From: Thermoflexales bacterium
Lineage (GTDB): Bacteria > Chloroflexota > Anaerolineae > B4-G1
DNA: 5,279 nt
Direction: 5' to 3'
Assembly (NCBI GenBank): GCA_007118795.1
Contig: SKQX01000200.1
Span: 1 to 5,279 of the forward strand
Part shown: positions 1 to 5,139 of the stretch, piece after piece
How the letters are laid out: each line of letters begins with the position of its first letter
How positions within the stretch are numbered: the first letter of the stretch is position 1
Program-made: the position numbers and the translations under genes
Notes under the pieces: generated by a model
Told to the model about the DNA's origin: nothing
The model's database searches: none
What the model saw: only the letters and a program-made list of their open reading frames with translations

Positions 1-150
1 CACAACGTAGTGCGGCCGCCCGTCGAGGTTCGTAGTGCCGCACGCAACGTAGTGGAGTGCGGCCGGATGTCCGCATACACCCACGTAGCGAGACGTTCCG
101 GATGTCGACTGCCCCACACCGCCCTCTCAAGCAATTGACACCCGCGTCGA
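1..150. repeat. Long direct repeat, copy 1 (191-bp period)
   Basis: This 150-bp segment recurs at 192-341. The two copies match at 147 of 150 positions, and the three differences all fall at 72, 74 and 77. Homology reaches the first base of the window, so the array probably continues to the left. This copy carries the same TTGACA (135-140) as the functional-looking promoter in copy 2. It ends within what would be the promoter spacer, and no TATAAT-like hexamer follows at the proper distance. The 191-bp period is not a multiple of three and the reading frames carry no recognisable protein, so I read it as non-coding. Confidence 0.95.
25..54 (+). repeat. 30-nt sub-repeat unit, first complete copy
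   Basis: Unit beginning GAGGTTCGTAGTGCCGC and ending CAACGTAGTG. Complete copies lie at 25-54, 174-203 and 216-245, and the tail of another occupies 1-12 at the window edge. Each unit contains CGTAGTG twice, 17 nt apart. Copies at 25 and 216 are identical; the one at 174 differs at two positions (CTCA instead of CACG). A 7-bp inverted repeat, GTGCGGC at 10-16 with GCCGCAC at 37-43, bridges adjacent units. Confidence 0.85.
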
Positions 151-173
151 TCGGCGGTCTGACGACGCTCGCG

Positions 174-203
174 GAGGTTCGTAGTGCCGCTCACAACGTA
201 GTG
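174..203 (+). repeat. 30-nt sub-repeat unit, variant copy
   Basis: Variant copy of the 25-54 unit, with two substitutions near its centre. It starts 42 nt before the copy at 216, so units come in pairs; the partner of the 25-54 unit would start just left of the window, and its tail is visible at 1-12. Confidence 0.85.
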
Positions 204-341
204 CGGCCGCCCGTCGAGGTTCGTAGTGCCGCACGCAACGTAGTGGAGTGCGGCCGGATGTCGGTATTCACCCACGTAGCGAGACGTTCCGGATGTCGAC
301 TGCCCCACACCGCCCTCTCAAGCAATTGACACCCGCGTCGA
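192..341. repeat. Long direct repeat, copy 2
   Basis: Second copy of the 1-150 segment, ending at the GTCGA before the -10 of the rsmG promoter. Past this point the copies share only GGTCTG, offset by a 5-nt TCGGC present in copy 1, and then diverge. Such high identity in non-coding DNA implies a recent duplication or ongoing homogenisation. The only differences between copies are clustered within six bases (263, 265 and 268 here). Confidence 0.95.
216..245 (+). repeat. 30-nt sub-repeat unit, promoter-proximal copy
   Basis: Identical to the unit at 25-54. It is the last unit before the promoter, its end lying 80 nt upstream of the -35 hexamer. The bridging inverted repeat GTGCGGC (201-207) with GCCGCAC (228-234) is present here too. 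If these units bind a protein, this copy is the one placed to affect rsmG transcription. Confidence 0.85.
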
Positions 342-354
342 GGTCTGTTATAGT
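326..354 (+). promoter_or_regulatory. Sigma-70-type promoter for rsmG
   Basis: A perfect -35 TTGACA (326-331), a 17-bp spacer and a -10 TATAGT (349-354, five of six consensus bases) point rightward. Transcription would start near 361, leaving about 50 nt of leader before the chosen rsmG start. The first leader bases contain a small hairpin, GCGTT (360-364) with AACGC (373-377). The -35 and the first ten spacer bases are duplicated at 135-150, but the -10 is unique to this copy. This is one of the best housekeeping promoters I can find in the window by eye. Confidence 0.8.
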
Positions 355-394
355 CACCCGCGTTCTTACACAAACGCCTATGACAGAACAACAC

Positions 395-399
395 GGAGG
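395..399 (+). promoter_or_regulatory. Shine-Dalgarno GGAGG for rsmG
   Basis: GGAGG lies 13 nt upstream of the ATG at 413, longer than the usual 5-9 nt. It is the only strong purine run before an in-frame start. The competing ATG at 380 has no such site upstream, which favours 413. Confidence 0.5.
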
Positions 400-412
400 A
401 CTACACCGAGAC

Positions 413-1135
413 ATGGAGCCGCTGATTCGCGGCGCGTCGGAGTTGGGTATCAGCCTCAAGGACCACCACCTGGCCGCGTTCGCGACGTGCCACGAGGCCC
501 TGGTCACCTGGAATCAGCGCTTCAACCTCACGGCTATCACGGATTGGGAAGCTGTGTTGATCCGTCATTTCCTCGATTCGCTGTCCTGTCTAAAGGCTAT
601 CCACCAGCAGGAGCTAACTGCTGGCGCCAGAGTCGTCGACGTCGGGACCGGCGCCGGCTATCCCGGCATCCCGCTCAAGATCGTGTGCCCCGGGATGCGG
701 CTGACATTGGTCGAGGCCACGCGTAAGAAGGTGACCTTTCTGGAACACCTGGTCCGCGAGTTGGGTTTGAAGGACGTCCGGGCCATCCATGCCCGGGCGG
801 AGCAGCTGGGGCAGGATCCGGCTCATCGGGAGCGGTACGACTGGGCCGTGGCCCGTGCTGTGGCCAAGATGCCGACTCTGGTGGAGTACTTGTTGCCTCT
901 GGTGACGGTCGGGGGCTCGACGTTGTCTCAAAAGGGTCAGGATGCCCCTGCTGAGGTACAGGAAGCTGTGTATGCCATCTCGACCCTGGGCGGTGACGTG
1001 CGTCGGTTGGTGCCAGTGGAGCTCCGCGGTCTGGCCGAGACCCGCTACCTGGTGGTTGTGGACAAGGTAGCCTCGACACCCGGGAAATACCCTCGTCGGC
1101 CGGGTGTGCCCGACAAGCGTCCCCTAACGCCCTGA
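413..1135 (+). CDS. rsmG: 16S rRNA (guanine-N7) methyltransferase RsmG (GidB)
   Basis: RsmG is a cytosolic SAM-dependent enzyme that methylates N7 of G527 in 16S rRNA (E. coli numbering); loss gives low-level streptomycin resistance. The 240-residue product shows the family's N-terminal WNQRFNLTAI block (33-42), RHFLDS (51-56), the SAM-binding glycine loop DVGTGAGYPGIP (76-87), the acidic SAM-contact region VEATRKK (100-106), ARAVAKMPTLVEYL in the second half, and the tail TPGKYPRRPGVPDK (222-235) typical of Gram-positive-type RsmG. E. coli RsmG has 207 residues and the B. subtilis type about 239, so length fits. I start at the ATG at 413 because MEPLIRGASELGISL matches the normal N-terminus; an in-frame ATG at 380 would add 11 residues without a ribosome site. 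It has its own promoter at 326-354 and converges on recF, 48 bp between stop codons, with no obvious terminator. The usual neighbour mnmG is not in view. Confidence 0.95.
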   Translation: MEPLIRGASELGISLKDHHLAAFATCHEALVTWNQRFNLTAITDWEAVLIRHFLDSLSCLKAIHQQELTAGARVVDVGTGAGYPGIPLKIVCPGMRLTLVEATRKKVTFLEHLVRELGLKDVRAIHARAEQLGQDPAHRERYDWAVARAVAKMPTLVEYLLPLVTVGGSTLSQKGQDAPAEVQEAVYAISTLGGDVRRLVPVELRGLAETRYLVVVDKVASTPGKYPRRPGVPDKRPLTP

Positions 1136-1183
1136 CTCGTTTTGGATGATGACCTCTCTGGCCATGGAGTGTGTGCCGGCCCG

Positions 1184-2416
1184 CTACCCGCTGTGTACGA
1201 TGCCCCCTTCCACCTCAAAGCTCGCCGCGCGTTCGACAAAACCAGCGTTGAACATCTCCGGGTCTGTGGCCGTGAGGATGGCCTGTTCCACGCTGTTCAC
1301 CTGTTCCTGGAGATAGGCGCGACGGCTCCGATCCAACTCGGCCAGGACCTCATCGAGCAGCAGAACCGGCGTCTCGTGGGTCTGTTCTCGCATCCACTGC
1401 AACTCCGCCAGTTTGAGCGATAAGACCGCTGTCCGTTGCTGGCCCCGAGAGCCGTAGGTGCCGAGGTCGACCTGGTGGGTGCCCAGCATGGGGCTGCTGG
1501 CGATGAAGCGGATCTCGTCTCGGTGGGGCCCGAAGGTGGTCATCCCCCGGGCGATCTCTCGCGGGCGGCCCTCGACCAATGTCCGCCGGTATGCCTCCAC
1601 CAGCTCCTCCGAACCCACGTCTGATCCCGGGGCCCGTTCTGGTCCCCGTTGGATTCCCAGCTCGTTCTTCAAGGCAGGGTGTGAGGTGGCGTTCACGTTG
1701 GGCAGATAGTCGAGACGGAGCCACTCATCGTTCCCTGTCAGCTTCTTGTGGATGCCCCTTGCGTGGCCTGACAGCGCATTCAGAAAATCGCGCCGTTGTC
1801 TGGCAATCACGACCCCGTTCCGCGCCAACGTGCTCTCGAAAGGCGCCAGTTGAGCCGGGATCCCGCCCTCGTCGCGGACGTGACGGAGCGCGGCATTCCG
1901 CTGACGCAGGGCCTTGGTGTAACGCTCGAGAGCCTCACTATAGGTGGCCTGCACCTGGCAGAGGGCATCGTCCATATAGCGGCGTCGACCCGCCGGGGCT
2001 CCCGAAATCAGTTCCACGCTTCGCGGCGTGAATAGCACGACGTTCAGTTTCCCACTGAGTTCCGACTGACGCTTTTGGGTGCGGTTCACACGAATCGTCT
2101 TCTGCAGCCGAGAATGTCCGTTCGAGAGCGTGTGTTTCTCCAACGCGATGTCCAGCTCCATCCGGCCCCCATCCCGCTCGAGCTCCGCCCAAACCCGCGC
2201 GTAGGGCAGGCCCTCCGCCTCAGCCTGCCAGCGGATGAGCTCCCGGTCTGAGGAGGCAAGGGGGGAGGACCCCGCAGCCAGGAGGAATATCGCTTCCAGC
2301 AGACTAGTCTTCCCCTGGGCGTTGCCACCGTAGAGGAGCACCGGTCGATCGGGCAGCGTCAACTCCAGGCGCGCGTAGTTGCGGAAGTTCGTCAGACTGA
2401 GATAGCGAAGGAGCAT
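1184..2416 (-). CDS. recF: DNA replication and repair ATPase RecF
   Basis: RecF is an SMC-like ABC ATPase that, with RecO and RecR, helps load RecA at single-strand gaps. The 410-residue product begins MLLRYLSLTNFRNYARLEL and carries Walker A GGNAQGKT (30-37, Lys36), the RecF block GAPAGRRRYMDD (139-150), GPHRDE (296-301), the ABC signature GSRGQQR (322-328) and Walker B VLLLDE (351-356). All ATPase motifs are intact. It is longer than E. coli (357) or B. subtilis (about 370) RecF. Most of the excess is a linker near residues 240-270 containing GIQRGPERAPGSDVGS, which lies between the LDYLPN strand and the GPHRDE motif. The ATG at 2414-2416 is chosen because upstream codons do not look like RecF and because AAGGA lies 4 nt before it. 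It is not beside dnaA, dnaN or gyrB, the classic context; psuG lies upstream on the same strand across a 214-bp gap. It ends in TAG facing rsmG. Confidence 0.95.
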   Translation of the reverse strand: MLLRYLSLTNFRNYARLELTLPDRPVLLYGGNAQGKTSLLEAIFLLAAGSSPLASSDRELIRWQAEAEGLPYARVWAELERDGGRMELDIALEKHTLSNGHSRLQKTIRVNRTQKRQSELSGKLNVVLFTPRSVELISGAPAGRRRYMDDALCQVQATYSEALERYTKALRQRNAALRHVRDEGGIPAQLAPFESTLARNGVVIARQRRDFLNALSGHARGIHKKLTGNDEWLRLDYLPNVNATSHPALKNELGIQRGPERAPGSDVGSEELVEAYRRTLVEGRPREIARGMTTFGPHRDEIRFIASSPMLGTHQVDLGTYGSRGQQRTAVLSLKLAELQWMREQTHETPVLLLDEVLAELDRSRRAYLQEQVNSVEQAILTATDPEMFNAGFVERAASFEVEGGIVHSG

Positions 2417-2630
2417 AGCGTCCTTATTGTACAATGGGAGCCAGCAAGTGGAAAGGGGGTGGGCCTGCCTGAGGCGCGGGCTATTCCGATCATCCGCTGG
2501 GTGCGCCAAGGCGCCCTGGCCCCCCAGAATAGCCGGCACGGGTCGCACCGGGGTGGGTTCATGCTGGTTGAAACCTGGTCCACAGTAGCAGGAACCCAGG
2601 TCTTGGGCCCAGAACGAGATGCGCCTTATC
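2417..2630. other. recF-psuG intergenic gap, no gene recognised
   Basis: This 214-bp gap separates the psuG stop from the recF start. It holds the palindrome listed above and an imperfect GC-rich inverted segment around GGCGCC (near 2508-2515), but neither a hairpin followed by a T run nor a convincing short gene. Small reading frames here lack ribosome sites and recognisable sequence. Confidence 0.5.
2426..2454 (-). promoter_or_regulatory. Weak promoter candidate overlapping a 10-bp palindrome, upstream of recF
   Basis: ATTGTACAAT at 2426-2435 is a perfect palindrome. On the - strand it supplies a TACAAT -10 (2426-2431), with a poor -35 TTTCCA (2449-2454) at 17 bp. Transcription would begin almost at the AAGGA ribosome site, giving a near-leaderless recF message, which weakens the promoter reading. 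The palindrome could equally be a regulator-binding site. No other promoter was evident in the gap. Confidence 0.3.
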
Positions 2631-3560
2631 TCAGACCCCGGTAGCTGCCCGCGCTATGGCAGCAGCGACACGCGCGTTGTTGACCAGGAGAGCCTCGTTC
2701 GCCTGCCGCGCCCTGCCATCGCTCAATTCTACGACGCGGGCCAGCAGAAAGGGTGTGAGATCGGCGCCTCGAACGCCTGCAGTCTGGGCCTCGTGCAGCG
2801 CCTGCGAGATCAACTCGTCGGCTTCGTCGTGCGGAAGCTCCATCTCCTTGGGCACGGGCACGCAGACCAGAAGCGCTCCCGACAGCCCCAGGGCGGTCCG
2901 CGCCTGGGCCATCCGCACCACCTCCTCGGCCGTGTCGGCGGCCGCGTCCACCGCAAGTTCCGAGTACCGGCTATAGAAGGCCGGGAAGACGTCGGTACCG
3001 TATCCGATCACGGGGATACCTCTCGTCTCCAGATTCTCTCGCGTTCGCAGCAGGTCGAGGATCGCCTTGGCGCCGGAGCACACCACGGTGATACCGATCG
3101 TCTCCAGCGCTGTCAGATCTGCTGACACGTCCGCAGGGTAGCCGCGGTGGACGCCGCCGATACCCCCGGTTGCCAGAATGCCAAGGCCGGCAAGGTAGGC
3201 CAGATGCATCGTGGCTGCGACGGTCGTGCCTCCGCTGGCGCCCTGGGCTACGGCCAGGGGGAGGTCCCGTAGGCTGATCTTGCGACGCTGAGCTGAACGT
3301 CCCGTTGGGCGAGGCAGTTGAGGAGAGGCCAAGCGGGATAGCTCTGAACTGGTCATACCGATGTGGGGCTTCCCGTCGAGAACCCCAACGGTTGCTGGAA
3401 CCGCGCCCTGAGCCCGGACTGTCCCTTCCAGGCGGCGAGCGATCTCCAAGTTGCCCGGAGGGAGGAATCCATGGGTGATCAGGGCAGATTCGAGAGCGAC
3501 AATGGGACGCCCCGATTCGAGGGCCTCGGCGACCGTGGGATCAAGCTGCAGCGGAGCCAA
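2631..3560 (-). CDS. psuG: Pseudouridine-5'-phosphate glycosidase PsuG
   Basis: PsuG reversibly cleaves the C-C glycosidic bond of pseudouridine 5'-phosphate to uracil and ribose 5-phosphate, a Mn-dependent cytosolic reaction that completes pseudouridine catabolism. The 309-residue product (E. coli PsuG 312) aligns along its length: PIVALESALITHG (19-31) with Glu24, KISLRDLP (94-101) with Lys94, GGTTVAATM (110-118), ATGGIGGVHRG (130-140), VSADL (145-149) with Asp148, CSGAKAILDL (161-170) with Lys165, and TPFLLARVVELS (259-270). These match catalytic and metal residues Glu31, Lys93, Asp149 and Lys166 of the E. coli enzyme. About eight extra residues rich in Pro, Arg and Ser precede Lys94. The start codon is TTG, only 2 nt past the hydrolase stop; no alternative start restores the normal N-terminus, and there is no strong ribosome site, so translation is probably coupled. 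The partner pseudouridine kinase gene psuK is absent from the window. Confidence 0.95.
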   Translation of the reverse strand: MAPLQLDPTVAEALESGRPIVALESALITHGFLPPGNLEIARRLEGTVRAQGAVPATVGVLDGKPHIGMTSSELSRLASPQLPRPTGRSAQRRKISLRDLPLAVAQGASGGTTVAATMHLAYLAGLGILATGGIGGVHRGYPADVSADLTALETIGITVVCSGAKAILDLLRTRENLETRGIPVIGYGTDVFPAFYSRYSELAVDAAADTAEEVVRMAQARTALGLSGALLVCVPVPKEMELPHDEADELISQALHEAQTAGVRGADLTPFLLARVVELSDGRARQANEALLVNNARVAAAIARAATGV

Positions 3561-3562
3561 GG

Positions 3563-4756
3563 CTACGCCCGTCCCAGGAGTCTCAACGCCAGCTGCGCGT
3601 ATATCTCGGCGGCTGTGTATACATCCTCCAAGCGGACGTGCTCGTCTGCGGTGTGGGCGGCTGCCTCTTTGCCCGGTCCGAGACCTACGCTGGGGATGCC
3701 CGCCTCTCCCGCCGTATAGACTCCCTCCGTCGAGAACCTCCAGTGCGTGATCCCGGGGCGACGCTTGAGCTGCATCTGGGCAGCTCGTACGGCGGCATCC
3801 ACCAAAGGGTGGTCCGCGCTCAGCACCCAGGGCGGATAGAGCTTACGCGCCTGACACTCGTACCCTGTGTAGCTCGACGCGCGATATTCGGTCACCGCGA
3901 CAGTTGCGCCCACGCCCTCGCGCGCGATGACTCGCTGTACCTGGGACAGGGCGGTGGTCTCGTTCTCGCCCAGCGTGAGCCTGCGATCGAGGATCAGGGA
4001 ACAGCGGTCGGGGATCGCATTGCGGCTGCTCGCCCGCGAGGAGATGTCGGTCACCGCCAGTGTCCCCGGTCCGAGGAAGTCATCCTCGGCCATTTGCTCG
4101 GTGAGCATCTCCAGGCCAAACACGAGCCTTGCTGCTGTGTTGATGGCGTTCTCCCCCAGGTGAGGGCTGGCCGCGTGAGCTGAGCGACCGTGAGTCACCA
4201 CCTGCATCTCCAGGCGACCCCGCTGCCCCCGGCTGATGTTGAGATCGGTCGGCTCGCCGATCACGACCCAGTCCGGTCGGATGCCGCTCTCCTTTATTAA
4301 GACGCGGGTGCCCAAGCCCTCGCATTCCTCCTCCTGCACCACACAGGAGAGGACGATATCTCCCTTCAAGTCGGCGCCGAGGTCCTTGAGGATCTTGAGG
4401 GCGTAGACCATGGCGGCCAGCCCTCCCTTCATGTCACAGGATCCCACTCCGTACAGGAGTCCGTCCTCGACTTCGGCGCTGAAGGGGTCGCGAGCCCAGG
4501 ACTCCGGGCCGCTGACCCGCACTGTGTCCATGTGAGCACTGAGCATGAGCGTGGGGCCGCCCCCGGGACCGATACGGGTGACGACGTTTCCGATAGGGTC
4601 GACCTTGACCTCGGGGAGGCCGACGGTGTCCAGCTCCTCGACGATGCGCTGTGCCACGTCGGCCTCCTGCGTGGAGGGACTTGGGATGCGGACGAGGTCG
4701 CGCAGAAAGGTCAGCAGGTGTTGTCGATCTTCGGCAGGTAGTCTCAGTGGCTTCAT
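3563..4756 (-). CDS. YgeY-like M20-family metallohydrolase
   Basis: This 397-residue protein is a di-zinc M20 peptidase/deacylase, the superfamily of ArgE, DapE and carboxypeptidase G2. Expected metal ligands are His75 and the helper Asp77 (SAHMDTV), bridging Asp108 (GSCDMKGG), catalytic Glu142 and ligand Glu143 (QEEECEG), Glu168 (GEPTDL) and His368 (AAAHTADE). The dimerisation-domain His194 lies in RSAHAASPHLGENAI. Blocks RGQRGRLE, DDFLGPGTLAV, LDRRLTLGE, SYTG, WRFSTEGV and GIPSVGLGPGKE resemble E. coli YgeY more closely than ArgE or DapE as I remember them. The true substrate of YgeY-type enzymes is not well settled, so I give no gene symbol. The ATG at 4756 has AGGA (4763-4766) 6 nt upstream. 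It is first of a tight pair with psuG. An ArgE- or DapE-type activity remains possible. No signal peptide is visible. Confidence 0.85.
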   Translation of the reverse strand: MKPLRLPAEDRQHLLTFLRDLVRIPSPSTQEADVAQRIVEELDTVGLPEVKVDPIGNVVTRIGPGGGPTLMLSAHMDTVRVSGPESWARDPFSAEVEDGLLYGVGSCDMKGGLAAMVYALKILKDLGADLKGDIVLSCVVQEEECEGLGTRVLIKESGIRPDWVVIGEPTDLNISRGQRGRLEMQVVTHGRSAHAASPHLGENAINTAARLVFGLEMLTEQMAEDDFLGPGTLAVTDISSRASSRNAIPDRCSLILDRRLTLGENETTALSQVQRVIAREGVGATVAVTEYRASSYTGYECQARKLYPPWVLSADHPLVDAAVRAAQMQLKRRPGITHWRFSTEGVYTAGEAGIPSVGLGPGKEAAAHTADEHVRLEDVYTAAEIYAQLALRLLGRA

Positions 4757-4796
4757 CGGTCATCCTATGCGTCTGATATGCGGATCCCAGAAAGAG

Positions 4797-4825
4797 ATGA
4801 TACTATGAGTTGGGTCGTCCGACAA
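4797..4825 (-). promoter_or_regulatory. Promoter candidate for the hydrolase-psuG pair
   Basis: On the - strand TTGTCG (4820-4825, four of six bases) and TATCAT (4797-4802, five of six) stand 17 bp apart. The predicted start near 4790 gives about 34 nt of leader before the hydrolase ATG, enough to hold its AGGA site. The promoter overlaps the end of the short reading frame at 4803-4880, so the two would interfere or be alternatives. Confidence 0.5.
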
Positions 4826-4880
4826 CCTTGAGTTGCGCGCCGCGGAGGAGATCTGTATACCCTTCGAATGTTCCGATCAT
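4803..4880 (-). CDS. Possible 25-residue leader peptide or gene remnant
   Basis: An ATG at 4878-4880 is preceded, 7 nt away, by GGAGGGAGG (4888-4896), close to an ideal ribosome-binding site and stronger than that of any other gene here. The frame runs MIGTFEGYTDLLRGAQLK and ends at TAG (4803-4805) after 25 residues, 46 nt before the hydrolase ATG. The same frame is open upstream to a TAA at 4974-4976, with another ATG at 4956-4958 that would give 51 residues. I do not recognise the peptide. It has balanced composition, no membrane segment and no run of one amino acid of the attenuator type. It could be a translated leader that couples to the hydrolase, the start of a truncated gene, or chance. 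Confidence 0.35.
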   Translation of the reverse strand: MIGTFEGYTDLLRGAQLKVVGRPNS

Positions 4881-4887
4881 AAAGGCG

Positions 4888-4896
4888 CCTCCCTCC
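4888..4896 (-). promoter_or_regulatory. Strong Shine-Dalgarno GGAGGGAGG
   Basis: Nine-base purine tract on the - strand, complementary to the anti-Shine-Dalgarno core in two overlapping registers and 7 nt from an ATG. It is the main argument that translation starts at 4880. Confidence 0.45.
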
Positions 4897-5016
4897 GCGG
4901 CATATGGCGCGGCCCCCTTTGAAGATTCCACCCGCGTGCCCTCTGCTGGCTGATCCATCGCAGCGGGTCTCCATTACAAGCGAGGGGCAGGGCTTGCTCG
5001 GGAGCTGTGGTGTGGG

Positions 5017-5043
5017 CCAGACGCAGGGTCGGGCTGCGTCTGG
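5017..5043. other. Perfect 10-bp hairpin with 7-nt loop
   Basis: CCAGACGCAG (5017-5026) and CTGCGTCTGG (5034-5043) are exact reverse complements around the loop GGTCGGG. Neither strand has a T run after the stem, so it is not a canonical intrinsic terminator. It lies 38 nt upstream of another inverted repeat and about 260 nt upstream of the hydrolase start. An RNA structural element, a binding site or a terminator of non-standard type are all possible. Confidence 0.7.
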
Positions 5044-5079
5044 GGGTCGAACGTCCCTTCCTCACCAACCCTGCGCCGA

Positions 5080-5139
5080 CGTAACGCCAGGGCTTGTAGA
5101 TTCGCGGTCAACGGCGACAAACCTCGGCGCCGCGTTACG
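5080..5139. repeat. 8-bp inverted repeat with 44-nt interval
   Basis: CGTAACGC (5080-5087) pairs exactly with GCGTTACG (5132-5139). The interval contains smaller GC-rich complementarity around GGCG and CGCC. With the neighbouring hairpin this makes the region richer in perfect inverted repeats than the rest of the non-coding DNA. Eight base pairs at this distance could arise by chance in GC-rich sequence. Confidence 0.4.

Noticed and set aside
1..341. CRISPR array
   Set aside because: The repeated units come in pairs with short, repeated rather than unique spacers, and the long copies are nearly identical throughout.
248..412. In-frame 5' extension of rsmG to 248
   Set aside because: The extra 55 residues are translated from the long repeat and promoter, the proposed transcript starts near 361, and the extension does not resemble any RsmG N-terminus.
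675..1079. Open frame of 134 codons on the - strand
   Set aside because: It is antisense to rsmG and dominated by Pro, Ser and Arg.
1136..1183. Bidirectional terminator between rsmG and recF
   Set aside because: The only symmetry is the short palindromes TGGCCA and CCATGG; there is no stem with an adjacent T run.
1746..1754. DnaA-box-like TTGTGGATG
   Set aside because: It is a single poor match inside the coding part of recF, with no cluster and no AT-rich unwinding region.
1579..2031. Open frame of 150 codons on the + strand
   Set aside because: It is antisense to recF, with Arg/Pro-rich shadow composition.
2417..2548. In-frame 44-residue N-terminal extension of recF from a GTG
   Set aside because: RecF proteins begin right at the LSLTNFRNY strand; the extension looks random and the ATG at 2416 has its own AAGGA site.
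2619..3125. Open frame of 168 codons on the + strand
   Set aside because: It lies antisense to psuG, whose motifs are unmistakable; it is a GC-rich shadow frame.
3638..4183. Open frame of 181 codons on the + strand
   Set aside because: It is antisense to the M20 hydrolase, with no recognisable domain or ribosome site.
5041..5057. T-arm-like sequence GGGGTCGAACGTCCC suggesting a tRNA 3' end
   Set aside because: The preceding bases form a 10-bp hairpin with a 7-nt loop but no D-arm, acceptor stem or properly placed anticodon loop could be built.
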